64,000 bases of DNA, from the NCBI RefSeq assembly GCF_014705655.1, contig NZ_JACXIY010000015.1, positions 202,785 through 266,784 of the forward strand, read 5' to 3'. Under the pieces are notes generated by a model that was not told the origin of the DNA, searched no databases, and saw only the letters and a list, made by a program, of their open reading frames with translations. Numbering within the stretch: the stretch's first letter is position 1; each line of letters begins with the position of its first letter. Made by a program: the position numbers and the translations under genes. Below are positions 35,711 to 44,583 of the stretch, in pieces. The DNA is from Paenibacillus arenilitoris. Lineage in GTDB: Bacteria > Bacillota > Bacilli > Paenibacillales > Paenibacillaceae.

Positions 35711-36363
35711 AACAAGCGAAAATTTCGGAAGCCGTCGTCCGGCGGCTTCCCATTTACCTTCAAGTATTGAACGAAATGCTGCTTCGCGAAATCCAGACGG
35801 TATCCTCTCAGGAGCTGGGCGTGAAGCTCGATCTGAATCCCGCGCAAATCCGCAAGGATTTGGCATATTTCGGCGAGTTCGGGCGCAAAGGCGTCGGCTA
35901 CGACGTCGTCTATTTGATCGAGAAGATCCGGCAAATCCTCAAGGTCGACCAGACCATCAAAGTTGCGCTCGTCGGAGCGGGAAACCTTGGACACGCCCTA
36001 TGCAACTACAACAAGTATTCGAAGGACAACATGAAAATTACGGCGGTATTCGACGTTCATCCGAGCAAAATCGGAACGAGCATCAACAATTTGAAGGTGC
36101 TCCCGATGACCGAGCTTGCCGCGACCGTCGCCGAGCAAAAGATTCGTATCGGCATCATTACGGTGCCCGCGTTCGAAGCGCAAAACGTCGCGAACCAGTT
36201 CGTCGAAGCGGGCATCGAAGGCATATTGAATTTCGCTCCCGCCATTCTGCGCGTACCGGACGCTATCCGCATACATAATGCCGATTTCACGAAGGAATTG
36301 CTTAGCCTTGCGTATTATTTAAATCGAGAAGGAGACGCGCAATATGAGTCAGATTTGGATTGA
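35707..36363 (+). CDS. rex: Redox-sensing repressor Rex
   Basis: 218 aa. N-terminal winged helix (S-S-Q-E-L-G-V-K-L-D-L-N-P-A-Q-I-R-K-D-L), then a Rossmann domain with V-G-A-G-N-L-G (about 90-96) that reads NADH/NAD+. Starts at TTG 35707 overlapping the dinG stop with GAGGAGGAGAAGGG upstream. Represses fermentative and respiratory genes when NAD+ is high. Coupling to dinG differs from B. subtilis, where rex is elsewhere. Confidence 0.94.
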   Translation: MKQAKISEAVVRRLPIYLQVLNEMLLREIQTVSSQELGVKLDLNPAQIRKDLAYFGEFGRKGVGYDVVYLIEKIRQILKVDQTIKVALVGAGNLGHALCNYNKYSKDNMKITAVFDVHPSKIGTSINNLKVLPMTELAATVAEQKIRIGIITVPAFEAQNVANQFVEAGIEGILNFAPAILRVPDAIRIHNADFTKELLSLAYYLNREGDAQYESDLD

Positions 36364-37645
36364 GAACGGGTTGTTTATTACGATGGACGAGACGCGGCCG
36401 ACCCTGCGCGGCCATATGGTCGTGACGGACGACCGGATTACGTATTTGGGCGAGGAGCCTCCGGCCATGCAAGCGGAAGGCGTGCAGAAGGTGGACGGCA
36501 GCAGGCTGGCATTCCTGCCCGGCCTTATCAATACGCACGGCCATGCGGCGATGAGCTTGCTGCGCGGCTATTCCGACGATCAAAATTTGCAAGTATGGCT
36601 CGAGCAAAAAATGTGGCCGATGGAAGGGAAGTACGTCGACCGGGACACGTGCGCGGGCAGCGCGCTCGCGATCGTCGAGATGCTTCGCACGGGCACGACC
36701 GCATTCGTAGACATGTACGACCGGATGGATCAAGTCGCGGAGATGGTGGAGCAGGGAGGCATTCGGGGCATACTGACCCGCGGAGTCATCGGACTGTGCC
36801 CGGAAGACGTGCAGGAAGCAAAGCTTGCCGAAGCGATCGCATTCGCGCGCGAATGGAACGGCAAGGCGGACGGCCGCATTTCGACGATGATTTCCCCGCA
36901 TGCGCCGTACACTTGCCCGCCGGCTTATATTGAACGGTTCGTGCAGGCCGCGCATGACTACGATCTGCCGCTTCATACACATATGTCGGAGACGCTCGCC
37001 GAAGTGGAGCAGAACGAGCGCGACTATGGCCTGCGACCTGTGCTGCATCTCGATCGGCTTGGGTTCTTCTCGCGCCCCGCGCTCGTCGCGCATGCCGTAC
37101 ATCTTAACGATGCGGAAATCGAGCTGCTTGCGGAGAAGGGCGTGTCGGTCTCGCATAATCCCGTCAGCAACTTGAAGCTGGCGAGCGGCATCGCACGCGT
37201 ACCGGAGATGATGCGGGCGGGCATTACGGTATCGCTCGGTACGGACAGCGTGGCGAGCAACAACAATTTGGACCTGTTCGAAGAAATCCGACTCGCCGCT
37301 TTGCTTCATAAAGGAGTATCCGGCGATCCTACCGCCATTCCCGCGATGGAAGCGCTGAAGCTGGCAACCGTATACGGAGCGAAGGCGATTTGGCAGCAGG
37401 ATCGGATCGGCATGCTGCGCGAAGGCATGAAAGCGGATTTCATCGCAATCGACTTGGAACAGCCGCATTTCTACCCGAAAACCGATATCGTCTCGCATCT
37501 CGTCTACTCCGGTTCGGGCCGGGACGTTCGGCATGTATGGGTCGACGGACGCCAGGTCGTGCACGCAGGGGAATGCACGCTTCTGGACGAGGAGAAAATC
37601 CGTTACGAGGCGCAGGCGAGCTTCGAGCGCCTGCTGAACGGTTAA
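36344..37645 (+). CDS. mtaD: 5-methylthioadenosine/S-adenosylhomocysteine deaminase
   Basis: 433 aa metal-dependent amidohydrolase. Metal ligands: N-T-H-G-H near 64-68 (HxH), H-M-S-E near 211 and D-S-V-A-S-N near 303; catalytic H-A-V-H-L. Deaminates MTA and SAH to the inosyl forms. Overlaps rex by 20 bases with AGAAGGAG upstream. Fits with the methionine-salvage genes at 44.7-53.5 kb. A cytosine/guanine deaminase relative is the main alternative. Confidence 0.85.
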   Translation: MSQIWIENGLFITMDETRPTLRGHMVVTDDRITYLGEEPPAMQAEGVQKVDGSRLAFLPGLINTHGHAAMSLLRGYSDDQNLQVWLEQKMWPMEGKYVDRDTCAGSALAIVEMLRTGTTAFVDMYDRMDQVAEMVEQGGIRGILTRGVIGLCPEDVQEAKLAEAIAFAREWNGKADGRISTMISPHAPYTCPPAYIERFVQAAHDYDLPLHTHMSETLAEVEQNERDYGLRPVLHLDRLGFFSRPALVAHAVHLNDAEIELLAEKGVSVSHNPVSNLKLASGIARVPEMMRAGITVSLGTDSVASNNNLDLFEEIRLAALLHKGVSGDPTAIPAMEALKLATVYGAKAIWQQDRIGMLREGMKADFIAIDLEQPHFYPKTDIVSHLVYSGSGRDVRHVWVDGRQVVHAGECTLLDEEKIRYEAQASFERLLNG

Positions 37646-38179
37646 ATGCTGCGCTCCGTTACGAAGAAGCGTCCGCCGTTCATGACGGCGCAGCGCTGGG
37701 TGTTCGTTATCGTGGCGAGCTTGCTGCTGCTCGGCACGGCGATCGGCATCTATTTCCGCGACATTCAGATGCCAAGGTGGAGCGCCGAGCGCGATGCCGA
37801 GGCAAGAGCGGTCGAAGCGGCGGATTTGGCCGAGGTCGAGCAAGTCTATCATCATATTTGGAACAAGGAAAGCTGGGTCGTGAAGGGGGTAGACGCGAAT
37901 AGCGATGAAGTGTTCGTATGGCTCGCCGAGGAGAACGAGCCGATGACGCTGAAGGCGTCCGAAGGCATTTCCGCAAGCGAGCTGAGGTCCGCATTCGCGC
38001 TCGGCAAGCCCCAGGCCGACATTAAACGAATGCAGCCGGGGCTGCTGAACGATACGCCGGTGTGGGAAATATTTTACCGCATCGCCGGAAGCCCGGACCG
38101 CTACTATTACGACTTCTACCGGTTCGACGACGGCACGTTTATCGACGAATACAAATTGCCCGCAGAGACGGAGCCGTAA
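37646..38179 (+). CDS. ypmB: YpmB-like membrane-anchored PepSY protein
   Basis: 177 aa. One membrane helix (W-V-F-V-I-V-A-S-L-L-L-L-G-T-A-I-G-I, about 18-35), then an extracytoplasmic PepSY-like part (Y-H-H-I-W-N-K-E-S-W, Y-Y-Y-D-F-Y-R-F-D-D-G). Starts immediately after the mtaD stop. In B. subtilis ypmB also lies downstream of dinG. Function unknown. Confidence 0.78.
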   Translation: MLRSVTKKRPPFMTAQRWVFVIVASLLLLGTAIGIYFRDIQMPRWSAERDAEARAVEAADLAEVEQVYHHIWNKESWVVKGVDANSDEVFVWLAEENEPMTLKASEGISASELRSAFALGKPQADIKRMQPGLLNDTPVWEIFYRIAGSPDRYYYDFYRFDDGTFIDEYKLPAETEP

Positions 38180-38198
38180 GGCTCCGTTTCCTATTTTT
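38168..38198 (+). terminator. Terminator overlapping ypmB stop
   Basis: ACGGAGCC, GTAA loop (containing the stop), GGCTCCGT, then TTTCCTATTTTT. Confidence 0.8.
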
Positions 38199-38231
38199 AC
38201 ACGGCCAATCCCGCCGTTAATTATGATATAC

Positions 38232-38259
38232 TTTCGTATAGCGGAGTTGATATACGAAA
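38232..38259 (+). repeat. Perfect palindrome upstream of the FtsH-like locus
   Basis: TTTCGTATA (38232-38240) and TATACGAAA (38251-38259), 9-bp arms with a 10-bp spacer (one arm per about two helical turns), 38 bases before the first gene. TATACT (38228-38233) overlaps the left arm and could be a -10. Good candidate for a dedicated repressor site. Confidence 0.6.
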
Positions 38260-38296
38260 AGCATATAACGATATAAACAACGGGAGGGATATGGAT

Positions 38297-38827
38297 ATGA
38301 GGAAACCGCGCGTAATTCCCGTTCTCATAACGGCCGCCGTAGCGGCATCTTTACTGTTCGGCGGATGGGCCGTTTATAATCAGGTAGCGGTGGCCGCGCC
38401 GCTCGAGAAAGTGGCGAAGGAAGCGGAGGGCGTCGCGTCTTCGGCCAAGCCGGTCATGGACGACAAGCAGGTGACGATCGACGTCGTGCTCGAGCCGGAC
38501 GCGAACATTCGCGACGTCTACGAGCGCATTGCGGCGAACGGCAAGGAGCTGTTCGGCGGCCGCAAGCTGAACCTGAACGTGAAATCGGAATCAAGCAAAG
38601 AGCTGGACGAGCTTTGGTCGTCGTCCCTGTTCGTCGTTGCCGAAGCGATGGAGACGAAAGCGTATTCCAACATTCCGGCTGCCTTGAAGGAAGCGGCCAA
38701 AGGTTACGACGGCGTTACCGTATCGACGGAGATGGACGAAACGAACGTGTATGTCACGCTCAAAAAAGCGGATACGGCGAAATACATTGTCCTTCCGCGC
38801 ACGCCAGCCCAGCTGGAGGTGTGGTAA
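38297..38827 (+). CDS. Membrane-anchored protein paired with FtsH-like protease
   Basis: 176 aa, unrecognised. One N-terminal hydrophobic helix (V-I-P-V-L-I-T-A-A-V-A-A-S-L-L-F-G-G, about 6-23) then a ~145-residue soluble domain alternating charged and beta-like stretches. ATG 38297 is 8 bases after GGGAGGG; ATG 38291 is nearer. One base separates its stop from the FtsH-like start, so the two are translated together. Could be an extracytoplasmic partner, adaptor or inhibitor of that protease. Confidence 0.7.
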   Translation: MRKPRVIPVLITAAVAASLLFGGWAVYNQVAVAAPLEKVAKEAEGVASSAKPVMDDKQVTIDVVLEPDANIRDVYERIAANGKELFGGRKLNLNVKSESSKELDELWSSSLFVVAEAMETKAYSNIPAALKEAAKGYDGVTVSTEMDETNVYVTLKKADTAKYIVLPRTPAQLEVW

Positions 38828-38828
38828 T

Positions 38829-40322
38829 ATGCGCAAATATTGGCCTGAAATACTGATCGGAGCCATCCCCGTCGTTATTGCCTTCTTTATCTTCATCGGG
38901 CAGAACGTGGTGCCTATGCTCATGCTTGCGGCGATCGGCTTCGGCGTCGTCTACGCATCGCGCGGCAGAGGCAAGCTGACGGCTTTGCCCGGTCAGCAGC
39001 GGCGTCCGAGCGCGAAAGCCGAATCGTTCTCGTTCGAGCAAATCGGCGGGCAGGAGCGGGCCAAGCAGGAGCTTATCGAGGCGCTCGATTTTCTCGTGAA
39101 GCAGGAACAGATCGCGAAGCTCGGCATCCGCCCGCTCAAAGGGATATTGCTGTCGGGTCCTCCGGGAACGGGCAAGACGCTGCTGGCGAAGGCGGCCGCG
39201 CATTATACGGATTCGACCTACTTGGCCGCATCCGGCAGCGAATTCGTCGAGATGTACGTCGGCGTCGGCGCGGGAAGAATCCGCGACCTGTTCAAGGAGG
39301 CGCGTACGAAAGCGGCCAAAGCAGGCAAAAACAGCGCCGTTATCTTCATCGACGAGATCGAGGTCATCGGCGGCAAGCGGGACGGCGGACAGCAGCGCGA
39401 ATACGATCAGACGTTGAACCAGCTGCTGACGGAAATGGACGGCATCCACGCGAACGAAGCGCCGCGCATATTGCTGATTGCGGCGACGAACCGGAAGGAG
39501 ATGCTCGACAGCGCGCTGCTTCGGCCGGGCCGGTTCGACCGGCACATCGGCGTCGACCTGCCCGACAAGAAAGGCAGACTGCATATTTTGAACATCCATG
39601 CAAACAATAAACCGATCGCGGATAACGTGGAATTGGAGAAAATCGCGTCGGAATCGTTCGGCTTCTCGGGCGCGCAGCTCGAGAGCGTCATGAATGAGGC
39701 GGCGATTTACGCCCTGCGCGAGAATGAGGAGCGGATCGCGGAGTCGCATCTGTCGATGGCGATCGACAAGGTTATGATGGGCGAGAAGACGGACCGCGAA
39801 TCGACCCGGGAAGAGAGGGAGCGGGTGGCGCTCCACGAGCTCGGACATGCCATCATGGCGGAGATCGTACGCCCGGGCAGCGTCTCGCAGGTCGCCTTGT
39901 CTCCGCGCGGCGGAGCGCTTGGTTACGTCAGGCACAATCCGCAGCAGGACCAATACCTGTACACGAAGCAATTTTTGAACGGCCAGATCATGATCGCGCT
40001 CGGCGGCGCGGCTGCGGAGGAAATGTTCTACGGCGAGCGAAGCACCGGCTCGCGCAGCGATTTCGAGCAATCGATGGGCATCGTGAAGACGCTCGTGGAA
40101 TCCGGCTTGACGGAGATGGGCATCATCGATTCGTCAATGATGACGAAGGACGCCTGGGCAAGCATCAACCGTTCGATCCTCGACGAGCTGATGGAGAAGA
40201 CGAAGGAGGCGCTCGAGGAGAGACGGGACGTCTTCACCCGCTCGCTTGCGACGCTGATGCGCGAGGAAACGCTGAGCGGCGACGAGTTCCGACACCTTTT
40301 GGACGAAAATTCTGCCGCTTAA
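38829..40322 (+). CDS. Compact FtsH-like AAA+ zinc metalloprotease
   Basis: 497 aa against ~600-650 for FtsH. Two membrane helices (about residues 7-24 and 27-44) are joined by only a few residues, so the large extracytoplasmic FtsH domain is missing. AAA+ module: Walker A G-P-P-G-T-G-K-T (110-117), Walker B I-F-I-D-E (171-176), SRH A-L-L-R-P-G-R-F-D-R. The M41 protease has H-E-L-G-H (336-340) and the third ligand Asp411. All catalytic residues look intact. Cotranscribed with the membrane protein before it. A housekeeping ftsH is expected elsewhere. Confidence 0.88.
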   Translation: MRKYWPEILIGAIPVVIAFFIFIGQNVVPMLMLAAIGFGVVYASRGRGKLTALPGQQRRPSAKAESFSFEQIGGQERAKQELIEALDFLVKQEQIAKLGIRPLKGILLSGPPGTGKTLLAKAAAHYTDSTYLAASGSEFVEMYVGVGAGRIRDLFKEARTKAAKAGKNSAVIFIDEIEVIGGKRDGGQQREYDQTLNQLLTEMDGIHANEAPRILLIAATNRKEMLDSALLRPGRFDRHIGVDLPDKKGRLHILNIHANNKPIADNVELEKIASESFGFSGAQLESVMNEAAIYALRENEERIAESHLSMAIDKVMMGEKTDRESTREERERVALHELGHAIMAEIVRPGSVSQVALSPRGGALGYVRHNPQQDQYLYTKQFLNGQIMIALGGAAAEEMFYGERSTGSRSDFEQSMGIVKTLVESGLTEMGIIDSSMMTKDAWASINRSILDELMEKTKEALEERRDVFTRSLATLMREETLSGDEFRHLLDENSAA

Positions 40323-40344
40323 AACGGTTACAATATTACAATTT

Positions 40345-40377
40345 GAAGGCGGGTATCGTTACCGCCTTCTCTTTTTT
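40345..40377 (+). terminator. Terminator of the FtsH-like operon
   Basis: GAAGGCGG, 9-base loop, CCGCCTTC, then TCTTTTTT. Confidence 0.9.
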
Positions 40378-40473
40378 ATGAAAATCGTTATAATGAGATT
40401 GAATCGAATTCACGACATATTTTGAACAATTGGTTATAAGAACCTATTCACCGGAAAAAAGGAGTCGTCGCAT

Positions 40474-41349
40474 TTGAACATAAAGAAGGTCGGCGTGATC
40501 GGCGTCGGAACGATGGGCCAGGGCATTGCGGAAATGCTGGCTTCCAAAGGTTTGGACGTCCTTATTATTGAACGCTCGGAGGAGCGGCTGACATACGGCA
40601 GGCAAATGATCGAGATCAACTTGGATAAGCAAATCGAGAAGTGGGCCCTCACGCAGGCGGAGAAAAAGCTGATCATGTCGCGGATCGAACCGACGCATGG
40701 CTATGACCGTCTTCGGGAATGCGAGCTCGTGATCGAGACGGTTACGGAGGATCTCGAAGCCAAAAAGACGATATTCGAGCAGATCGACCGGATTTGCGGT
40801 TCCGGCGTCATTCTGGCAAGCAACACGTCCACGCTCAGCTTGACGGAGCTTGCGAGCGTTACGAAGCATCCCGACCGCGTCATCGGCACGCATTTCATTT
40901 ATCCGGTATCGAAGATCGATCTCGTCGAAATCGTGCGCGGCTTGAAGACATCGGAGGAAATCTTCGCGAGAACGAAACATTTCGTCGAAGAGGTCATTCA
41001 CAAAAAAGGGATCATGGTGTTCGAATCGCCCGGTTTCGTCACGACTCGGCTGATCTGCCTGCTGATCAACGAGGCGCTGCACGTCCTGGAGGAAGGCGTA
41101 GCTTCCGCGGAAGACATCGATAACGCGATGCGGGTCGGCTATTCGTTCCAGCACGGTCCGTTCGAGATGTGCGACCGCTTCGGCCTCGATTCCGTGCTCG
41201 CCGCGCTCGAGCGGATGTTCCGCGAATACGGCGAGCTGAAATACCGTCCGTCCATCGTCCTTAAGAAGATGGTGCGCGCCGGTCATTTGGGCGTCAAATC
41301 GGGCGTCGGCTTCTTCAAATACGACAAGGATGGGGATCGGATCGAATGA
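40474..41349 (+). CDS. 3-hydroxyacyl-CoA (3-hydroxybutyryl-CoA) dehydrogenase
   Basis: 291 aa. NAD-binding G-V-G-T-M-G-Q-G-I (about 10-18), catalytic His in G-T-H-F-I-Y-P near 138, and the C-terminal helical domain with N-E-A-L-H-V-L-E-E-G near 195 and P-F-E-M-C-D. TTG 40474 has AAAGGAG at 8 bases. Overlaps ackA by ATGA. May act in short-chain acyl-CoA metabolism; substrate is inferred from the family (hbd/mmgB type). Confidence 0.88.
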   Translation: MNIKKVGVIGVGTMGQGIAEMLASKGLDVLIIERSEERLTYGRQMIEINLDKQIEKWALTQAEKKLIMSRIEPTHGYDRLRECELVIETVTEDLEAKKTIFEQIDRICGSGVILASNTSTLSLTELASVTKHPDRVIGTHFIYPVSKIDLVEIVRGLKTSEEIFARTKHFVEEVIHKKGIMVFESPGFVTTRLICLLINEALHVLEEGVASAEDIDNAMRVGYSFQHGPFEMCDRFGLDSVLAALERMFREYGELKYRPSIVLKKMVRAGHLGVKSGVGFFKYDKDGDRIE

Positions 41350-42557
41350 AAGTACTCGTCATCAACGCAGGAAGCTCCTCGTTAAAATATCAGCTGTACG
41401 ACATGACGGACGAGTCGGTGCTGGCGAGCGGCCGGGTGGAGCGGATCGGGATGGATTCCTCGATCGTGACGCACGAGCCGGCCGGCAAGCCCGAGGTGCG
41501 CCAAGTCAGCGAAATATTGGACCATGTCACGGCGGTCAAGCGCGTCATGGAAATGCTGACGAACCCGGAGTTCGGGGCGATTGCCCATATGAGCGAAATC
41601 GATGCGGTCGGCCACCGGGTCGTGCACGGCGGCGAGGCGTTCAGCAGCTCGGTCCTTGTCACGCTGGAGGTGAAGCTCGAGATCCGGAAGCTGTTCGATC
41701 TCGCGCCGCTGCACAATCCGGCTCATATGATGGGGATTTCCGCGGTCGAAGCGAACTTGCCGGGCGTTCCCCAGGCGGTCGTCTTCGATACGGCCTTTCA
41801 CCAAACGATGCCGAACACGTCGTATTTGTATCCGATTCCGACGGTATTATACCGACGTCACCAAGTTCGCCGCTACGGCTTCCACGGCACTTCCCATTCT
41901 TACGTGAGCGCGCAGGCGGCCGCGTACTTGCGCAAGCCGCTCGAATCGCTTAAGATGATCACCTGCCATATCGGCAACGGCGCAAGCTGCACGGCGATTT
42001 TGAACGGCAAATCGTACGATACGAGCATGGGCATGACGCCCCTCGAAGGATTGATGATGGGAACGAGAAGCGGCGATCTCGATCCGGCCATCGTCCCGTT
42101 CGTCATGAACAAAGAGGAATTGACATTGAATGAAGTTAATTCTATGCTTAACAAACATAGCGGCATGCTCGCCGTATCCGGCATCAGCAGCGATATGCGC
42201 GAGGTGACGGAAGCGATGGAAGAAGGCGACAAGAACGCGAAGCTCGCATTCGACATGTACTGCTACCGGGTGAAAAAATATATCGGCTCATACGCGGCGG
42301 CAATGAACGGTTTGGACGTGCTCGTCTTTACGGCGGGGGTCGGCGAGAATTCCGCTGCGCTACGCAAAGCGGTATGCGAGGGCATCACGTTCCTCGGCAT
42401 CGAGCTTGACGACAAGCGCAACGCCGAGCGGAGGAAGGACACGAGGGAAATTACCGTCGCGGGCTCCAAGGTGAAGGTGCTTGTCGTGCCGACCAACGAG
42501 GAGCTGCTTATCGCAAGGGATACGTTCCGACTCGTGAAGCAGTCCAGAACCTCATAG
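41346..42557 (+). CDS. ackA: Acetate kinase
   Basis: 403 aa, ASKHA fold. Interconverts acetyl phosphate and acetate with ATP/ADP. M-K-V-L-V-I-N-A-G-S-S-S-L-K at the N-terminus, G-H-R-V-V-H-G-G near 91, F-D-T-A-F-H near 147, H-G-T-S-H near 181, and T-R-S-G-D-L-D-P near 243. Butyrate kinase is unlikely given these AckA-type motifs. Pairing with a hydroxyacyl-CoA dehydrogenase is unusual. Confidence 0.94.
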   Translation: MKVLVINAGSSSLKYQLYDMTDESVLASGRVERIGMDSSIVTHEPAGKPEVRQVSEILDHVTAVKRVMEMLTNPEFGAIAHMSEIDAVGHRVVHGGEAFSSSVLVTLEVKLEIRKLFDLAPLHNPAHMMGISAVEANLPGVPQAVVFDTAFHQTMPNTSYLYPIPTVLYRRHQVRRYGFHGTSHSYVSAQAAAYLRKPLESLKMITCHIGNGASCTAILNGKSYDTSMGMTPLEGLMMGTRSGDLDPAIVPFVMNKEELTLNEVNSMLNKHSGMLAVSGISSDMREVTEAMEEGDKNAKLAFDMYCYRVKKYIGSYAAAMNGLDVLVFTAGVGENSAALRKAVCEGITFLGIELDDKRNAERRKDTREITVAGSKVKVLVVPTNEELLIARDTFRLVKQSRTS

Positions 42558-42591
42558 CAGCCGCCGATAGCCGAGGGGGAGACGGCAAAGC

Positions 42592-43272
42592 GTGAACAAC
42601 GAGATTTGGAAGGCGTACTCTCACGGAATGGCCGCGGCGCTGCAGGAGGGCGGCGTACACGTTTCGGCCATGCTGCTGCGCACGTACCGCCAGCTTGATT
42701 TGTCGGATTCGGAAGCGATGCTGATGCTGCAAATTATGGCCTATTCGGAAGCTGACCGGAATGAATTTCCGACGCCGGAGCAGCTTGGCGAGCGGATGGG
42801 GCTGTCCGTCGCGGCGATCGGACAAATGCTCGGCAGACTGCTCAAGGAAGATTTCCTGACGATCGACGAATATATGGACGGGGCGACCGGAAGACAGGCC
42901 GAAAGGTATAATTGGAGCGGATGGCTGTACAAGTCGGCGCAGCTGACTTCCGAGCTGAGGCGGGAGACGAGGAAAGCGGAGCGCCAGCAGCCTGCGCGAC
43001 AGGCGGTATCGGCGTCAACAGACTTGTTCAGCGTGTTCGAGCAGGAGTTCGGCCGGCTATTGTCGCCGATGGAATGCGAGACGATTGTCGCCTGGCTCGA
43101 CCAGGACCGCTATACGGAAGAGATCATCCTCTTCGCGCTGAAGGAAGCCGTGTTCGCCGGCAAGCTCAGCCTTCGGTATATCGACCGGATCTTGTTCGAA
43201 TGGAGCCGCAACCGGATAACGAACGCCGAGGAAGCGCGGGCTCATGCGCAGAAATTCAGGGGAAGAAGCTAA
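42592..43272 (+). CDS. dnaD: DNA replication protein DnaD
   Basis: 226 aa. N-terminal winged-helix (F-P-T-P-E-Q-L-G-E-R-M-G-L-S-V-A-A-I, about 59-76) and C-terminal DnaD/DnaB2 domain (Y-T-E-E-I-I-L-F-A-L-K-E-A-V, Y-I-D-R-I-L-F-E-W near 200). Works in primosome loading at oriC and stalled forks. GTG 42592 follows GAGGGGGAG. In B. subtilis nth follows at once; here it is 18 kb away. Confidence 0.93.
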   Translation: MNNEIWKAYSHGMAAALQEGGVHVSAMLLRTYRQLDLSDSEAMLMLQIMAYSEADRNEFPTPEQLGERMGLSVAAIGQMLGRLLKEDFLTIDEYMDGATGRQAERYNWSGWLYKSAQLTSELRRETRKAERQQPARQAVSASTDLFSVFEQEFGRLLSPMECETIVAWLDQDRYTEEIILFALKEAVFAGKLSLRYIDRILFEWSRNRITNAEEARAHAQKFRGRS

Positions 43273-43297
43273 GCCGCGGTCGGCTTGGCTTTTTTTG
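43268..43297 (+). terminator. Terminator of dnaD
   Basis: AAGCCG-CGGT-CGGCTT flanked by GC/GC pairs, then TTTTTTT. Confidence 0.88.
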
Positions 43298-43384
43298 TTT
43301 CATGCGAACGGGCCGGAAGCCGTCATAGATCGGTCCGGGTAAGCGAATAGTAAGAGGGATGACTTCAGGAAAGGAGAATGCAGG

Positions 43385-43486
43385 ATGTCCGACTCGATCA
43401 AGCCTAACGGTTCCCAGCACGCTGCCCCTCCATCCGACGATCCGAAGAAGCAAGGCCGGTCCGCCGCGAAGAAAAAATCGAAATAG
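43385..43486 (+). CDS. Small basic protein, 33 aa
   Basis: M-S-D-S-I-K-P-N-G then a Pro/Asp middle (A-A-P-P-S-D-D-P-K-K) and a Lys-rich end (A-A-K-K-K-S-K). AGGAAAGGAG (43366-43375) lies 9 bases before the ATG, and a terminator follows 22 bases after the stop, so it has the layout of a real gene. No hydrophobic segment. Function unknown; a nucleic-acid-binding role is only suggested by charge. Confidence 0.6.
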   Translation: MSDSIKPNGSQHAAPPSDDPKKQGRSAAKKKSK

Positions 43487-43508
43487 CAGCATTCGTATAA
43501 GTGTTAAT

Positions 43509-43559
43509 GGAGCTGTCTCTAAAGGTCATGACGCGACCGAAGAGTCAGCTCCTTTTTTT
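43509..43559 (+). terminator. Terminator of the small basic gene
   Basis: GGAGCTG/CAGCTCC outer stem with inner TCTCT/AGAG and GGTC/GACC pairs, followed by TTTTTTT (43553-43559). Ends 9 bases before the converging minus-strand gene. Confidence 0.9.
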
Positions 43560-43567
43560 GTCATGCA

Positions 43568-44563
43568 TCATGGCTTCACGGCAAACAAGAGATGTGTGCC
43601 GTCGTACAGCTTTTCATGAACCGTCGCATAGCTTCTCCTCTCAAGCCAGCCGATCAGCTCCGGCAGGGAGGAGGGGGATGCTTGCCCGCCTGACTGCCCG
43701 CGCGATTCCTCCATGAATCCGGTAAGCGCCAGGCGGCCGCCGATCCGGAGGACGCGGTCCATCTCTTCCAATGCAAGCAGCTGCTGCGACTGGTTTAGAT
43801 GATGCAGGGCGAAGCTGCAGCCGATGAACGCGTACGCATGACCGGCCAACGGCAGCGCCAGCAAATTGCCCTGCCGGGCTTCGACGTCCGGCAGACGATT
43901 TCGGAGGATAGCTAGCATCCGGGCCGACTGCTCGATGACCGTCAGCCGGGCTCCGCCGGCCGCAAGCAGCGCCGTCAGATTGCCGCTGCCTGCGCCGAGC
44001 TCGAGTCCGAGCTCGCCCGGCTGCGGATCGAGCCAGTCGGCGGTGCGGACAAGCGACCGGTAGTACTGCTCCTTGGTCAGCATCGCTTCGATGTGGACGA
44101 GCGGGGCAAATTCGCCGTACCGGCTGGCCAGCTCGTCGTAGTTCCATTGATCGCTCCAGGACGAGCGAAGCTGCCGCGTCCGCCTCATTTGTTCCGCCGC
44201 CCGTTCCGCGAGCAACAGATCGGCTTCTCCGGAGCGCTGCCAGTCCGATAACGCGTCGTCAAGAGACCGCAGCGCTTTCTCCATGTCCAGCCATTCCTCG
44301 TAGAGCGCAGCGCGGGCGCCATCTACTTTACGGAAGAAGGCGTCCGGCTCCGCAAGCGAGTCCAAAATGTCCGCGATGGCGATGAGCGGCAGCCCGAGCT
44401 CTCTCAGCGAGACGATCCAGCGCAGCCGCTCGATATCTTCCTCCGAATAGGCGCGGTAGCCGTTCTCCTCTTCTTTCCATGGCTTAATCAGCCCTTTTTG
44501 TTCATAATAGCGCAGCGCCCTGGGCGTAACCCCAAGGAGCATCGCCGCTTCGTGCACCTTCAC
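43568..44563 (-). CDS. MerR regulator fused to SAM-dependent methyltransferase
   Basis: 331 aa. Residues 1-70 are a MerR winged helix (V-H-E-A-A-M-L-L-G-V-T-P-R-A-L-R-Y-Y-E-Q-K-G-L-I). A long dimerisation helix covers ~75-130. Residues ~145-331 are a class I methyltransferase: L-E-L-G-A-G-S-G-N (187-195), D-V-E-A-R-Q-G-N and F-A-L-H-H-L. GTG start with GGGAGG upstream. Most MerR effector domains bind drugs or metals; here the ligand may be SAM or the methylated substrate. Likely autoregulated through the promoter listed next. Confidence 0.85.
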   Translation of the reverse strand: MKVHEAAMLLGVTPRALRYYEQKGLIKPWKEEENGYRAYSEEDIERLRWIVSLRELGLPLIAIADILDSLAEPDAFFRKVDGARAALYEEWLDMEKALRSLDDALSDWQRSGEADLLLAERAAEQMRRTRQLRSSWSDQWNYDELASRYGEFAPLVHIEAMLTKEQYYRSLVRTADWLDPQPGELGLELGAGSGNLTALLAAGGARLTVIEQSARMLAILRNRLPDVEARQGNLLALPLAGHAYAFIGCSFALHHLNQSQQLLALEEMDRVLRIGGRLALTGFMEESRGQSGGQASPSSLPELIGWLERRSYATVHEKLYDGTHLLFAVKP

Positions 44564-44583
44564 CCGATCGCCTCCCGCAACCC

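Noticed and set aside
33860..35866. 668-codon open frame on the minus strand opposite dinG.
   Set aside because: Shadow of codon bias in a GC-rich gene; Arg/His/Leu-rich translation, no start signals, and dinG motifs are clear on the plus strand.
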